A stretch of 64,000 nt of DNA. Origin: Pseudotabrizicola formosa. GTDB lineage: Bacteria > Pseudomonadota > Alphaproteobacteria > Rhodobacterales > Rhodobacteraceae. This document shows positions 7,499 to 15,205 of the stretch, in pieces (the stretch's first letter is position 1; each line of letters starts with the position of its first letter). Made by a program: the position numbers and the translations under genes. The DNA is taken from NCBI RefSeq assembly GCF_002900965.1, contig NZ_PJOM01000007.1:1-64000 (forward strand), in the 5' to 3' direction. The notes under the pieces were generated by a model that was not told the DNA's origin, ran no database searches, and worked only from the letters and a program-made list of their open reading frames with translations.

Positions 7499-8717
7499 CC
7501 GCATTGCGTCTGGACATCAGCGCCATGACCATTGGCCCGCAAGAGAACTCGCCCGCAGCGGCCTTGTTCGTCAGAGCGCGCAGATATCCCCCCGGCGATT
7601 TGATCTCAGCAAAGCGCTCCAGCATCGCGACAACAACTATCGACGCCTGTTCTGGGCCCATGCAGCGCTGTGCTTCGTCCCAAGCGGAGGCGCTGATCCC
7701 CATTGCCGGGCGCACTTGGCTGGCCGCGGCGAAAAGCTGATGCCAGTGTCGGATTTCGCCTGGATAAAAGGTCTTGAGGGACGGACAGCCCGCAATCACC
7801 AAATGGAGCGGGATCTTGGGTATCCGTCTGGTGTCTGGCGCTTCACTGTCAGCCTCAGCCTCGACAAGGACCGCTTCAGGCTCATCGATATCCGCCTTGC
7901 CGTTTTCCAAGGCATGTTCAAAATCTATAGAGTCTTTATTTGAATTATGATGGTGATGCTCAAAACGGGCATCATTGGTGACCATATTCTCTGTTTCAGC
8001 GCCATCGATACGGTTGCGCGCCTGGTCGAGCAGCGTCTCGAGAGAGGTCCGGTAAGTCTTCAGATCGTCAAGAGATAGCTTGCGCCGAAGAGCGCGCGCT
8101 ATGAGGGCCGCCGTGTCGTTCAGCTGGTCCCAGAGGCCAAGACCGGGAAGCATCTCTTCGCCGAACTCTGCCAAGGCCGCCACGTCGCGCCGCATGAGGC
8201 TCACAATCTCCCTGAGCCGGCGCACACGGTCTTCAGCTTCACGCACAGCCTCTGCAGCGCGTGCAATCTCTTCTGCCCGGCAATAGAGCGGAGAAAGGTC
8301 GAAGCCGAAGGCCACGCGCTCGTCACCATGCTTGCGGATGTAGCGCTTCCCGTTGGGACTGTCGCGCCGCATGAGCAGCCCAGCCCCAACCAGACGGCTG
8401 AGGTGGCGCCGCATCGTCGAGCAGGGCATGCCGTTCAGTCGTTCGCAGATCGTTTTGTTGGACGGGAAAACGACCATTTCAGCATCGCCCCCAAGTGCAT
8501 CATTGGGAAAGAAGCTGAGCAGCCCTTGCAGAACGGTCAGATCACGCTCAGAGACCCCAAAGGCAGCCTGCGCCTTGGACAGTTCGCGAAGAAGCGTCCA
8601 CTTGTTTACGGGCTTGCCGGGCACAGAAGCTACTGGACGCTCGATCACACGCAGATGCGCATACGAGATCGGCCGCTTGAACGGCGAAATCGGTGTATAC
8701 TCCATGATGTCATTCAC
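7494..8717 (-). CDS. repC: Replication initiator RepC of a repABC replicon
   Basis: The 407-residue protein has the RepC N-terminal winged-helix domain (TVLQGLLSFFPNDAL, FPSNKTICERLNGMPCST, MRRHLSRLVGAGLLMRRDSP) and the C-terminal RepC domain (EIRHWHQLFAAASQVRPAMG, then ASIVVVAMLERFAEIKSPGG). RepC binds an origin inside its own gene. Between the domains (about residues 240-290) is an unusual linker with four consecutive His, encoded by AT-rich DNA. The start used is a GTG at 8717; the ATG four codons later (8705, MEYTPISPFK) is at least as plausible. Expression should be limited by the antisense RNA encoded upstream. Confidence 0.96.
   Translation of the reverse strand: MNDIMEYTPISPFKRPISYAHLRVIERPVASVPGKPVNKWTLLRELSKAQAAFGVSERDLTVLQGLLSFFPNDALGGDAEMVVFPSNKTICERLNGMPCSTMRRHLSRLVGAGLLMRRDSPNGKRYIRKHGDERVAFGFDLSPLYCRAEEIARAAEAVREAEDRVRRLREIVSLMRRDVAALAEFGEEMLPGLGLWDQLNDTAALIARALRRKLSLDDLKTYRTSLETLLDQARNRIDGAETENMVTNDARFEHHHHNSNKDSIDFEHALENGKADIDEPEAVLVEAEADSEAPDTRRIPKIPLHLVIAGCPSLKTFYPGEIRHWHQLFAAASQVRPAMGISASAWDEAQRCMGPEQASIVVVAMLERFAEIKSPGGYLRALTNKAAAGEFSCGPMVMALMSRRNAA
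7910..7995. other. AT-rich block within repC, candidate oriV
   Basis: In repABC plasmids the replication origin lies in an AT-rich stretch in the middle of repC. Here the only conspicuously AT-rich part of the gene encodes the His/Asn/Asp-rich linker between the two RepC domains (e.g. TCTTTATTTGAATTATGATG around 7930). Position and composition are seen; origin function is inferred from the family. Confidence 0.5.
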
Positions 8718-8755
8718 GAAGGCAAAATTTCCCTGGCCCGCGAATCGCTTTACGC

Positions 8756-8784
8756 TTGCGGGAAAAGGGCCAGATCGCTACAGT
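8756..8784 (+). promoter_or_regulatory. Promoter of the counter-transcribed RNA
   Basis: TTGCGG (8756-8761) and TACAGT (8779-8784) are spaced by exactly 17 bases on the strand opposite repC, just upstream of the repC start. This is where repABC plasmids place the promoter of their small antisense RNA. The hexamers are near but not equal to the sigma70 consensus. Confidence 0.5.
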
Positions 8785-8790
8785 CAGAGG

Positions 8791-8880
8791 TGCGAAAACT
8801 GAGTTTTGTAGCGGGCTGGTCCCATACGAAACCTAAGAAAGGTCTCGTGAAGCATGCTTCTCGGGGCCTTTTTCTTTTCT
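8791..8880 (+). ncRNA. Counter-transcribed (incompatibility) RNA antisense to the repB-repC spacer
   Basis: A ~90-nt RNA is predicted on the plus strand between repB and repC, from a TTGCGG-17-TACAGT promoter to a strong intrinsic terminator at 8838-8880. RepABC replicons carry such an RNA in this interval. It pairs with the repABC messenger leader, promotes a structure that blocks or terminates repC expression, and sets copy number and incompatibility. The 5-prime end is estimated from the promoter; the 3-prime end is better defined. Confidence 0.75.
8838..8880 (+). terminator. Intrinsic terminator of the counter-transcribed RNA
   Basis: A 15-bp stem pairs AAAGGTCTCGTGAAG (8838-8852) with CTTCTCGGGGCCTTTT (8857-8872), with two G-U wobbles and one T-T mismatch, around a CATG loop. 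A run TTTTTCTTTTCT follows. Read from the other strand the same hairpin would sit in the repC messenger leader. Confidence 0.8.
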
Positions 8881-8918
8881 GCCTGTCTCGTGCCTCCTTT
8901 TTTTGGTGTTGCTCTTCC

Positions 8919-9851
8919 TCAGTCTTCCGAACGCTTCCAGCGCTCGTGAAGTTCGGCAATCAGCTGCGGGGCCTTGCCCTCAAGCCAGCTGACAAAACCC
9001 GGGTCATCAGCCTTCAGGTCAAGCTTGAGCTGCCTGCCGCGACGTGCGGTAATGACCACCGCAGCACCGACACCTGGAATGACCACACACGGCTCATTTC
9101 GGGGCTGCGATACGGGGGAGGGGCGCTTGGCCTTAGCCGCTGCCGCCAACACTGCTAAAAATGCTGCATCAGAGGCCTCCTCCACACCTCGAGAATGGGA
9201 GGACTTGGCTCCGGTCGCCACTGCCGCGAGGTGTTGACGGTCGATCTGCGCATCGCTCATCGCCTTCTTCAGATCTTCCCATCGGGGCCGCCCGATGCCG
9301 GGCGCCGCTCCAATCGCAAGGATAAGATCTTCGCCGACAGTGCGCACGACGCCCAACAGCTGCGAAACACCAGCTTCGGTGAGATTGAGAACCTCTGCCA
9401 CACCCTTGTTGGTGCGTTCAGTCTCGCCGAGGTGATCTCCATTCAGCAAAGCGGATGCCACCAAGGCGCGTTCGATGAAACTCAGGTCCCGCCGCTCCTG
9501 GTTCTCCACCAGCTGATCCCGGAGCGCCTGATCCCCGTCCATTTCTGTGACGATGGCACGGACCCTGAGTCCAAGCTCCCGGCACGCCTCCAGCCGGCGC
9601 CGACCATAGATGAGGCTGTAGCGATCCCCGTCAAGCGGGCGCACCAAGATGGGCACCCGCTGTCCGCTTCTCGAAATCGAGGCTTTCAGGCCATCAATCT
9701 CGATCTGCAAGCGGTCGTCCAGCCTGCCGGTGGTCTCTATCGTGTCTGGATCAATCTCGAATACGCCGCCCCGAAGTCGGCGCCCCTCAAGGGCGTCTGG
9801 CGCGTTGCGCAAGGTCTGCAGCGGCAGTCCCAGTTTAGGCCTTCTTGCCAT
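8919..9851 (-). CDS. repB: Plasmid partition protein RepB (ParB family)
   Basis: The 310-residue protein has the ParB N-terminal nuclease-like fold (VPILVRPLDGDRYSLIYGRR, then LRDQLVENQERRDLSF, the ParB box) and a helix-turn-helix (TNKGVAEVLNLTEAGVSQLL), then a C-terminal dimerisation region. RepB binds parS and is segregated by RepA. The ATG at 9851 (MARRPKLG) overlaps the repA end by 17 bases and matches typical RepB starts better than the longer frame from 9875. The likely targets are the palindromes at 7435 and 7483. Confidence 0.95.
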   Translation of the reverse strand: MARRPKLGLPLQTLRNAPDALEGRRLRGGVFEIDPDTIETTGRLDDRLQIEIDGLKASISRSGQRVPILVRPLDGDRYSLIYGRRRLEACRELGLRVRAIVTEMDGDQALRDQLVENQERRDLSFIERALVASALLNGDHLGETERTNKGVAEVLNLTEAGVSQLLGVVRTVGEDLILAIGAAPGIGRPRWEDLKKAMSDAQIDRQHLAAVATGAKSSHSRGVEEASDAAFLAVLAAAAKAKRPSPVSQPRNEPCVVIPGVGAAVVITARRGRQLKLDLKADDPGFVSWLEGKAPQLIAELHERWKRSED

Positions 9852-11028
9852 TGCGTCCCCACGTGCTTTGAACAATCGCAGCGATCTCGTCGTTGACGGC
9901 GTTCATAGACTCGATTGCGCGGTCAAACGTCTGGCGCGTGAAGTCCTTCTTGTCTGCTTCGTAAAGGGTCTGCTTGGTCAGCCCGGCATCCGAGATCGCC
10001 GTCGACTCGACCATATGGTTGGTCAAGACCGACCGGCCAAAAAGTCCCCGAATGAAGGCAATGACCTCCGTCTGAGGCGCATCACCCACCTTGTATCGGG
10101 TGGGCAGAAAGCGCAGCCAGTCAAAGCGCAGATTGGCGCCTGCATCACGGATCACACCGAGCAAGTCTGCCGTCATGCGCAAAAACTGCGACATGGACAT
10201 GAGGTCGAGCATTTGAGGATGCACGGTGACCAGCACACCAGAAGAGGCAGACAGCGCAGACATGGTCAGAAAGCCGAGTTGCGGCGGGCAGTCGATCACG
10301 ACCACATCGTAGTTGCTCTCGACACTGGCGAGCGCGTCCCGAACTCTTGCAAAAAAAGCGCGCGCGCCGCCGCGCTGGATCGCAGCCGGTGTCTCGTGCT
10401 CAAACTCCATCAGCTCAAGGTTGCCCGGAATAAGGTCAAGGCCGCGGATGTAAGTCTTTCTGATCACGTCGGAAATAGGAACGGGGTCGTCGTATCGAAC
10501 CGCGTCGTAAAGTGTCCCGCCTTCCATCAGATCAAGTTCGGGCTGGATACCATGCAGCGCAGACATGGAAGCCTGAGGATCAAGGTCGATCGCCAGAACG
10601 CGATACCCCTTGAACGCCAGTCGCTGCGCAAGATGCGCCGATGTGGTCGTCTTGCCGCTTCCGCCCTTGAAGTTCACGACAGAAATCACTTGCAGCTCAT
10701 CACCAGCGCGTCGCCCTGGCACATATGTTCCAGGCCTCTTAGCATTTGCCTCCAGGCTATGCCGAATCTCCCAGATATCATCGAGCGTGTAGCGTCTGTG
10801 GCTGCCCGCCGTGGTCTCCACATCCGAGATCTTTCCTTCGCGGTGCAGCTTGCGAAGGTAGGTGTGATCGACCCCAAGGAGTTCTGCGGCCTCGCCACTG
10901 CTGAGGCTGCGCATAACCTTCTTGGCATCTGGCGGAAAGTGAGCCGTGCGCTGCGCACGCAAATTGGAAGCAAGGAGCTCCGCAAAATGGCCAATAGCGA
11001 TGTCGAGGTCTTGTTCTACTGCGCTCAT
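9835..11028 (-). CDS. repA: Plasmid partition ATPase RepA (ParA family)
   Basis: The 397-residue protein has an N-terminal MerR-like helix-turn-helix (SLSSGEAAELLGVDHTYLRK, about residues 40-90) and a ParA/MinD ATPase core with the deviant Walker A VNFKGGSGKTTTSAHLA (about residue 120), DLDPQASMSALHG and VVIDCPPQLGFLT. In repABC systems it drives segregation and, with RepB, represses the operon promoter. AGCAGGG precedes the ATG at 11028. It is the first gene of the operon repA-repB-repC. Confidence 0.97.
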   Translation of the reverse strand: MSAVEQDLDIAIGHFAELLASNLRAQRTAHFPPDAKKVMRSLSSGEAAELLGVDHTYLRKLHREGKISDVETTAGSHRRYTLDDIWEIRHSLEANAKRPGTYVPGRRAGDELQVISVVNFKGGSGKTTTSAHLAQRLAFKGYRVLAIDLDPQASMSALHGIQPELDLMEGGTLYDAVRYDDPVPISDVIRKTYIRGLDLIPGNLELMEFEHETPAAIQRGGARAFFARVRDALASVESNYDVVVIDCPPQLGFLTMSALSASSGVLVTVHPQMLDLMSMSQFLRMTADLLGVIRDAGANLRFDWLRFLPTRYKVGDAPQTEVIAFIRGLFGRSVLTNHMVESTAISDAGLTKQTLYEADKKDFTRQTFDRAIESMNAVNDEIAAIVQSTWGRNGKKA

Positions 11029-11085
11029 ACCCTGCTCGATCCGTGGGCGCGGTTTTTATGTGTCCGCGCGGTATTTTTCGAGACT

Positions 11086-11099
11086 ATTGCCCGAGCAAT
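11086..11099. promoter_or_regulatory. Inverted repeat in the repABC promoter region
   Basis: ATTGC (11086-11090) and GCAAT (11095-11099) flank CCGA about 60 bases upstream of repA. On the minus strand TTGCTC and AATACC, 17 bases apart, form a possible but weak promoter overlapping the repeat. RepA/RepB autoregulatory operators occur in this position. The remaining ~170 bases up to the next gene show no ORF. Confidence 0.35.
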
Positions 11100-11266
11100 C
11101 AGATTCGCGCAAGCTCTTTCTAGATCTGGTGCGGTAGCGTACAACACCCACAAGGATCACGGGACCCCAAAGTCAGACCTGTACAGTCACCAGGTGCCGC
11201 GAGAAGTTTGCGTCATAAGGGTTCGCAAAGGCGGGCGGGGCAGGGGGCTTTTGCCGATGTGCGGAA

Positions 11267-12808
11267 TCACATCAGCCATTCGACCGGCAGCCAGCCGACG
11301 ACCCTCACGGCAAGGCGCTTCAAGGCGGTAGAGCCTGGCTCGTCAGTCACTACAATCTGACGCGCCGTATCGGTCCAGATCACCTGGCCATGCCGGAGAC
11401 CAACCTGCCAGGCGGCCCCTGACAGCCCCATGTCAAACACAGCATGAAGCGCCCCCGCAAGCCGCGGACTTTCGATCAGGATGCCCATCTCGGTGTTCAG
11501 CGTGGTCGACCGGGGGTCAAAATTGAACGAGCCGACGAACAGCCGCGCGTCATCAACGGCAAAGGTCTTTGCATGCAGACTGGCCTTTGACAGGCCCATG
11601 CGTCGACGCTTTCTGCCCGGGCGGTCAGGCGCCGCACCGGCATGCAGTTCGAAAAGCCCAAGGCCGGCGCGTAGCATCGCACGACGACGCTTTACATAGC
11701 CTGCATGTACGGCGACCACATCGGTTGCCTCAAGACTGTTGGTCAACGCGCGCACCGCCACACCGCGCGATGTCAAGGTGGTAAAGGCGTCTAGCCCCGC
11801 CTTGCCCGGCACCAGATAGGGAGACACCAGATCGATCCTTCGCTCGATCCGACCGACAGCCTGCATCAGGCGCGTGGCCAAAAGATCTTCTAGCGGCACC
11901 GCACCCAATCCTTTGACCGGATCATCGCTGACAAGCACCGCATGCGTCCATTCCAGCTCCAGACGACCGTTGTTGATTTCGGCACAGAGTTGGGCGCTGT
12001 TCAGGCCTGCAAGGTGATCACCAAAATGCGGGCTGTCACGAAACCGTGCCAGCCCATGTGCGATCGGGCTGCCCCCGGTCGCCGTTCCGATGATGGGACC
12101 GGCCGGATGCGCCGAAAGGCAAGCCCAGTAGCGGTCAAAATCCTCGGACACCGCAGGCACGATGGCACCCGTCGCCAGCACATCCAGATCGACGAACAGC
12201 GCATCGTCGCCAGTGTCAAAATACCTGTCGCCCACATTGCGCCCGCCCAGGATCGTCACAACACCATCGACCGTGAAGGACTTGTTGTGCATGCGCCGGT
12301 TCAATCGAAAGAAGTCGAAGGCATAGCAAAGGGCCTTGGCCCGACGCAGAGGAAAAGGGTTGTAAAGTCGCACCTCAACATTCGGATGCGCTTCAAGCTC
12401 TGCCAGTTCCGGATCAATCCCCGCAGTGCCGAGGTCATCCAAAAGCAGGCGCACCCGCACACCGCGATCGGCTGCACGCCGAAGGGCGTCCAGCAACATG
12501 TATCCGGTGAGATCGGCGTACCAAATGTAGTATTGGGCATCGATTGACGATACCGCCGCATCGGCAAGGGTGATGCGTGCCGCAAAAGCCTCGGTCCCGG
12601 TCGACAAGGGCCGGACGCCGGTCAACCTGCCCGGCGCCTCCGCGCTATGCCCGATGGCGCGGGCGATGGCGCCGGTGCCAATCGGGGGCAGGGCGGTGCT
12701 GTTGACACGGCCGGAGAGGGGCGGTGTCCGGAACGTCCTGCGGGCCAGAACCACGCAAACAATGGCAAACGCCAGTCCGACCAGCAGATATGCGGCCGCG
12801 CCGGTCAT
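11267..12808 (-). CDS. Phospholipase D/cardiolipin synthase-like protein
   Basis: The 513-residue protein has one N-terminal membrane segment (YLLVGLAFAIVCVVLARR) and two HKD catalytic motifs: HNKSFTVDGVVTILGGRNVG (about residue 180) and HAKTFAVDDARLFVGSFNFD (about residue 420). Two HKD motifs form one phosphatidyltransferase/phospholipase active site facing the periplasm or membrane surface. It resembles the ClsC/YmdC group. It overlaps the preceding EEP-family gene by four bases (ATGA), so the pair acts together, plausibly in phospholipid remodelling. It lies downstream of the aromatic genes on the same strand, 115 bases further on. Confidence 0.88.
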   Translation of the reverse strand: MTGAAAYLLVGLAFAIVCVVLARRTFRTPPLSGRVNSTALPPIGTGAIARAIGHSAEAPGRLTGVRPLSTGTEAFAARITLADAAVSSIDAQYYIWYADLTGYMLLDALRRAADRGVRVRLLLDDLGTAGIDPELAELEAHPNVEVRLYNPFPLRRAKALCYAFDFFRLNRRMHNKSFTVDGVVTILGGRNVGDRYFDTGDDALFVDLDVLATGAIVPAVSEDFDRYWACLSAHPAGPIIGTATGGSPIAHGLARFRDSPHFGDHLAGLNSAQLCAEINNGRLELEWTHAVLVSDDPVKGLGAVPLEDLLATRLMQAVGRIERRIDLVSPYLVPGKAGLDAFTTLTSRGVAVRALTNSLEATDVVAVHAGYVKRRRAMLRAGLGLFELHAGAAPDRPGRKRRRMGLSKASLHAKTFAVDDARLFVGSFNFDPRSTTLNTEMGILIESPRLAGALHAVFDMGLSGAAWQVGLRHGQVIWTDTARQIVVTDEPGSTALKRLAVRVVGWLPVEWLM

Positions 12809-13533
12809 TCCGCGCCGGCCATTTGCGCCAGGCTGGCATGCGCCAGATGCCGGAAGCGCGCGATAATCGGGCGATGATCCGACGCGATGATCGCCTGCGG
12901 CTCGACAACAACGCTGCTGCTCAGCAATTCCAGATCGCGGCTATAGGCGATGCGGTCAAGGTTGAGAAAGGGGCGGCCCGAGGGAAAGGTGGGTCCGGGG
13001 CTGTGCAAGCGCAGCCAGTCGGGCAGCGTTTCAAATCCGCGCCGGTCGCGCCATTCGTTGAAATCGCCGGCGATGACCGTTGGCCTTGGGTCAAGCTCGG
13101 CGAGCCGCGCGGCGATGAAGCCAAGCTGCTTGCGGCGATTGCCGCGCAGAAGGCCCAAATGCACCCCGACAACGCGCACCGCATGATCACGCACCTTCAG
13201 ATCGGCGATGACCACACCACGCGGCTCCAGTGCCGGCAAGTCATGCAGATAGATCTTGTCGACCTCGATCCCGGGTCGCTTCAGCATGGCGATGCCATGC
13301 CATCCCAATCCGACCGCTGTCGGGGTCAGATCGATCACCTCAAAGGGCCCGATCCTGCCATGAAGGCGCGGCAGGGCGGCAGGACGGGGGTGCATGCGAA
13401 AATCGGCTTCCTGCAACAGCACGACATCGGCGTCAAAGCCAACGATGGCGTCAATCGTCCGCGCCGGACGGCGACGAAAATCGCGGCCAAGCCCGGCGCG
13501 AATGTTCCAGCTGGCCACCGTAAGCTGGGTCAT
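12805..13533 (-). CDS. Endonuclease/exonuclease/phosphatase-family hydrolase
   Basis: The 242-residue protein shows the EEP fold signatures in order: VASWNIRAGLG (metal-binding Asn), VVLLQEADF (catalytic Glu), VVGVHLGLL, VIAGDFNEW (Asp/Asn) and ASDHRPIIA (terminal Asp-His). The family includes Mg2+-dependent nucleases and phosphodiesterases, including sphingomyelinase-like lipid phosphodiesterases. No signal peptide is visible. Coupling to a phospholipase-D-like gene suggests a lipid or phosphodiester substrate rather than DNA, but that is inference. Confidence 0.85.
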   Translation of the reverse strand: MTQLTVASWNIRAGLGRDFRRRPARTIDAIVGFDADVVLLQEADFRMHPRPAALPRLHGRIGPFEVIDLTPTAVGLGWHGIAMLKRPGIEVDKIYLHDLPALEPRGVVIADLKVRDHAVRVVGVHLGLLRGNRRKQLGFIAARLAELDPRPTVIAGDFNEWRDRRGFETLPDWLRLHSPGPTFPSGRPFLNLDRIAYSRDLELLSSSVVVEPQAIIASDHRPIIARFRHLAHASLAQMAGAE

Positions 13534-13648
13534 GACTGCAGATCCATTTCGGGCTGGGGCTGGCTGTGTAGCGGGGTCATGGGCGAAACCTACGCATCTT
13601 TCGCCCGCTTTCCAAGGGCCAGGTCAGGCTGCGCCTTGCCCTGTCGGA

Positions 13649-14275
13649 TCAGCCGGTCTCGCCGCCCGTCCAGACCGGGCGCTTGAGCAAAAACGTATCG
13701 CGGCTGCGCACCCAGTCTGACCCGTATGAGCGGGCGACCAGATCGAGCGCCGGGGTGTCGATATGCGCCTGATCCGGATTGAGAATGAAGCGATCCTCAA
13801 TGTGAACCGCGATCACCCGGCCAATCACCACAAGCTGCGCCGGTCCGGTTTCAACAATCGTATGCGTGCGGCATTCGAAGGCCACCGGACTGTCCGCGAT
13901 GCGGGGCGGGGCCACATGGGTGCTGGGCGTGGTGGCCAGACCGGCAAGGGCCAGTTCATCCACACCGTGCGGTGCGTCAATGGCGGTAAGATTCGCCGCC
14001 GCTGCCAGCCGTTCCGGCACAAGGCACACCACGAATTCACCACTGTCGAGGATGTTGCGCGGGCTGTCCTTCAGCCCGCGTGCCGGATCGGCCAGCATGC
14101 CAAGCGCGATGGTGGGCGGGGCAGACCCCATGACGTTGAAAAAGGAATAGGGCGCGGCATTGATGCTCCCCGTGCTGTCTTGGGTCACCACCCAGGCGAT
14201 GGGCCGCGGCATCACCGTTGCCGCCAGCAGCTTGTAGGCGATCGCGGGCGCGACCTGATCAAGATCCCAGCGCAT
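13649..14275 (-). CDS. Flavin reductase-like FMN-binding split-barrel protein
   Basis: The 208-residue protein belongs to the flavin_reduct family (PRPIAWVVTQDSTGSINAAP and YSFFNVMGSAPPTIALGM line the FMN site; DSGEFVVCLV is a core strand). Members reduce free flavin for two-component monooxygenases or bind FMN for other reductions. Its start shares one base with the nitrilase stop (TGATG). It closes the minus-strand aromatic cluster. No stand-alone two-component oxygenase is nearby; the cluster monooxygenase carries its own reductase domain, so its role is unclear. Confidence 0.82.
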   Translation of the reverse strand: MRWDLDQVAPAIAYKLLAATVMPRPIAWVVTQDSTGSINAAPYSFFNVMGSAPPTIALGMLADPARGLKDSPRNILDSGEFVVCLVPERLAAAANLTAIDAPHGVDELALAGLATTPSTHVAPPRIADSPVAFECRTHTIVETGPAQLVVIGRVIAVHIEDRFILNPDQAHIDTPALDLVARSYGSDWVRSRDTFLLKRPVWTGGETG

Positions 14276-15201
14276 CAGACCTCGCGCACCGCATGTTTGG
14301 CCCGGGTGTCGACGGTAAGCTGGAACACGTCCGGGCGGGCGTAATGGCCGGTCACGTCGAAATCATATTTGGCCCGCATCACGTCTGCCGGGTCGATCTG
14401 CGCATAAAGGATCGTCTCGCCCGAGAAATCCGGGCCAGCCAGAACCTGTCCCAGAGGCCCGATGATCGCCGAGCCGCCGCGCATCATTACCGTGTCGGGG
14501 TCATCCCCCAGCGCGCTTTCGTGCGCGGCGCCATAGGCGGCACGGGTGATGTGCTGACAGGCGGTGAGAACGAATGTGCGCCCCTCCATCGCAATATGTT
14601 GCATGGTCGGCAGCCAGGTGTCGCGATCATCGGCCGTGGGCGCGCAATAAAGGCTGACGCCCTGGTGATACATGTGCATCCGAAGCGCGGGCATGTAGTT
14701 TTCCCAGCAGATCACCGCGCCGATCGTTCCCAGCCCGGTCTTGAACACCGGCAGGGTCGAGCCATCGCCAAAGCCCCAGATCAACCGTTCGGCGGCGGTG
14801 GGCATCAGTTTGCGATGCTTGCCCACCAACCCCTTGTCACCGTCGAAGTAGAGCACGGTACAATAGACGGTCGCCCCGTCCCGCTCGATCACCCCGACCA
14901 CGGCAAAAGCGCCGGTCTCCGCGCAGGCCTCGGCCAGCAGCGCGACTTCTGGCCCGTCAAGATCAATGGCCGCCGCATGATAGCGGGCAAAGGCCGCCCG
15001 GCCTTCGGGTTTGCGCATGCCGATGGGCGCGCCGAAGCTGGCCCCCTTGGGATAGCCGCCGATCAGCGCCTCGGGAAAGACCACCAGCCGCGCCCCCTTG
15101 GCCGCCGCCTCACGCAGGCGGGCGACGGCGGTCTGGGCGGTGGCCAGCGGATCATCGGGGCATGAGGCCATCTGGACGACGGCGGCGGTAAAGGGGGTCA
15201 T
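14275..15201 (-). CDS. Nitrilase (carbon-nitrogen hydrolase, branch 1-like)
   Basis: The 308-residue enzyme has the full catalytic triad: Glu in VVFPEALIGGYPKG, Lys in GKHRKLMPT and Cys in GAVICWENYMP, followed by LYCAPTADDRDTW. CWENYMP plus the last block is typical of true nitrilases, which convert R-CN to R-COOH and ammonia, rather than amidases. The ATG at 15201 is used because homology begins at TPFTAAVVQMAS and it sits four bases after the FAH stop; an upstream in-frame extension looks non-coding. In a cluster for ortho-substituted benzoates it could supply the acid from a nitrile. Confidence 0.9.
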   Translation of the reverse strand: MTPFTAAVVQMASCPDDPLATAQTAVARLREAAAKGARLVVFPEALIGGYPKGASFGAPIGMRKPEGRAAFARYHAAAIDLDGPEVALLAEACAETGAFAVVGVIERDGATVYCTVLYFDGDKGLVGKHRKLMPTAAERLIWGFGDGSTLPVFKTGLGTIGAVICWENYMPALRMHMYHQGVSLYCAPTADDRDTWLPTMQHIAMEGRTFVLTACQHITRAAYGAAHESALGDDPDTVMMRGGSAIIGPLGQVLAGPDFSGETILYAQIDPADVMRAKYDFDVTGHYARPDVFQLTVDTRAKHAVREV

Positions 15202-15205
15202 GGGG

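Noticed and set aside
9649-11331. 560-residue open frame on the plus strand
   Set aside because: It lies antisense to repB and repA, has biased low-quality composition and no recognisable domain; the repABC genes on the other strand are certain.
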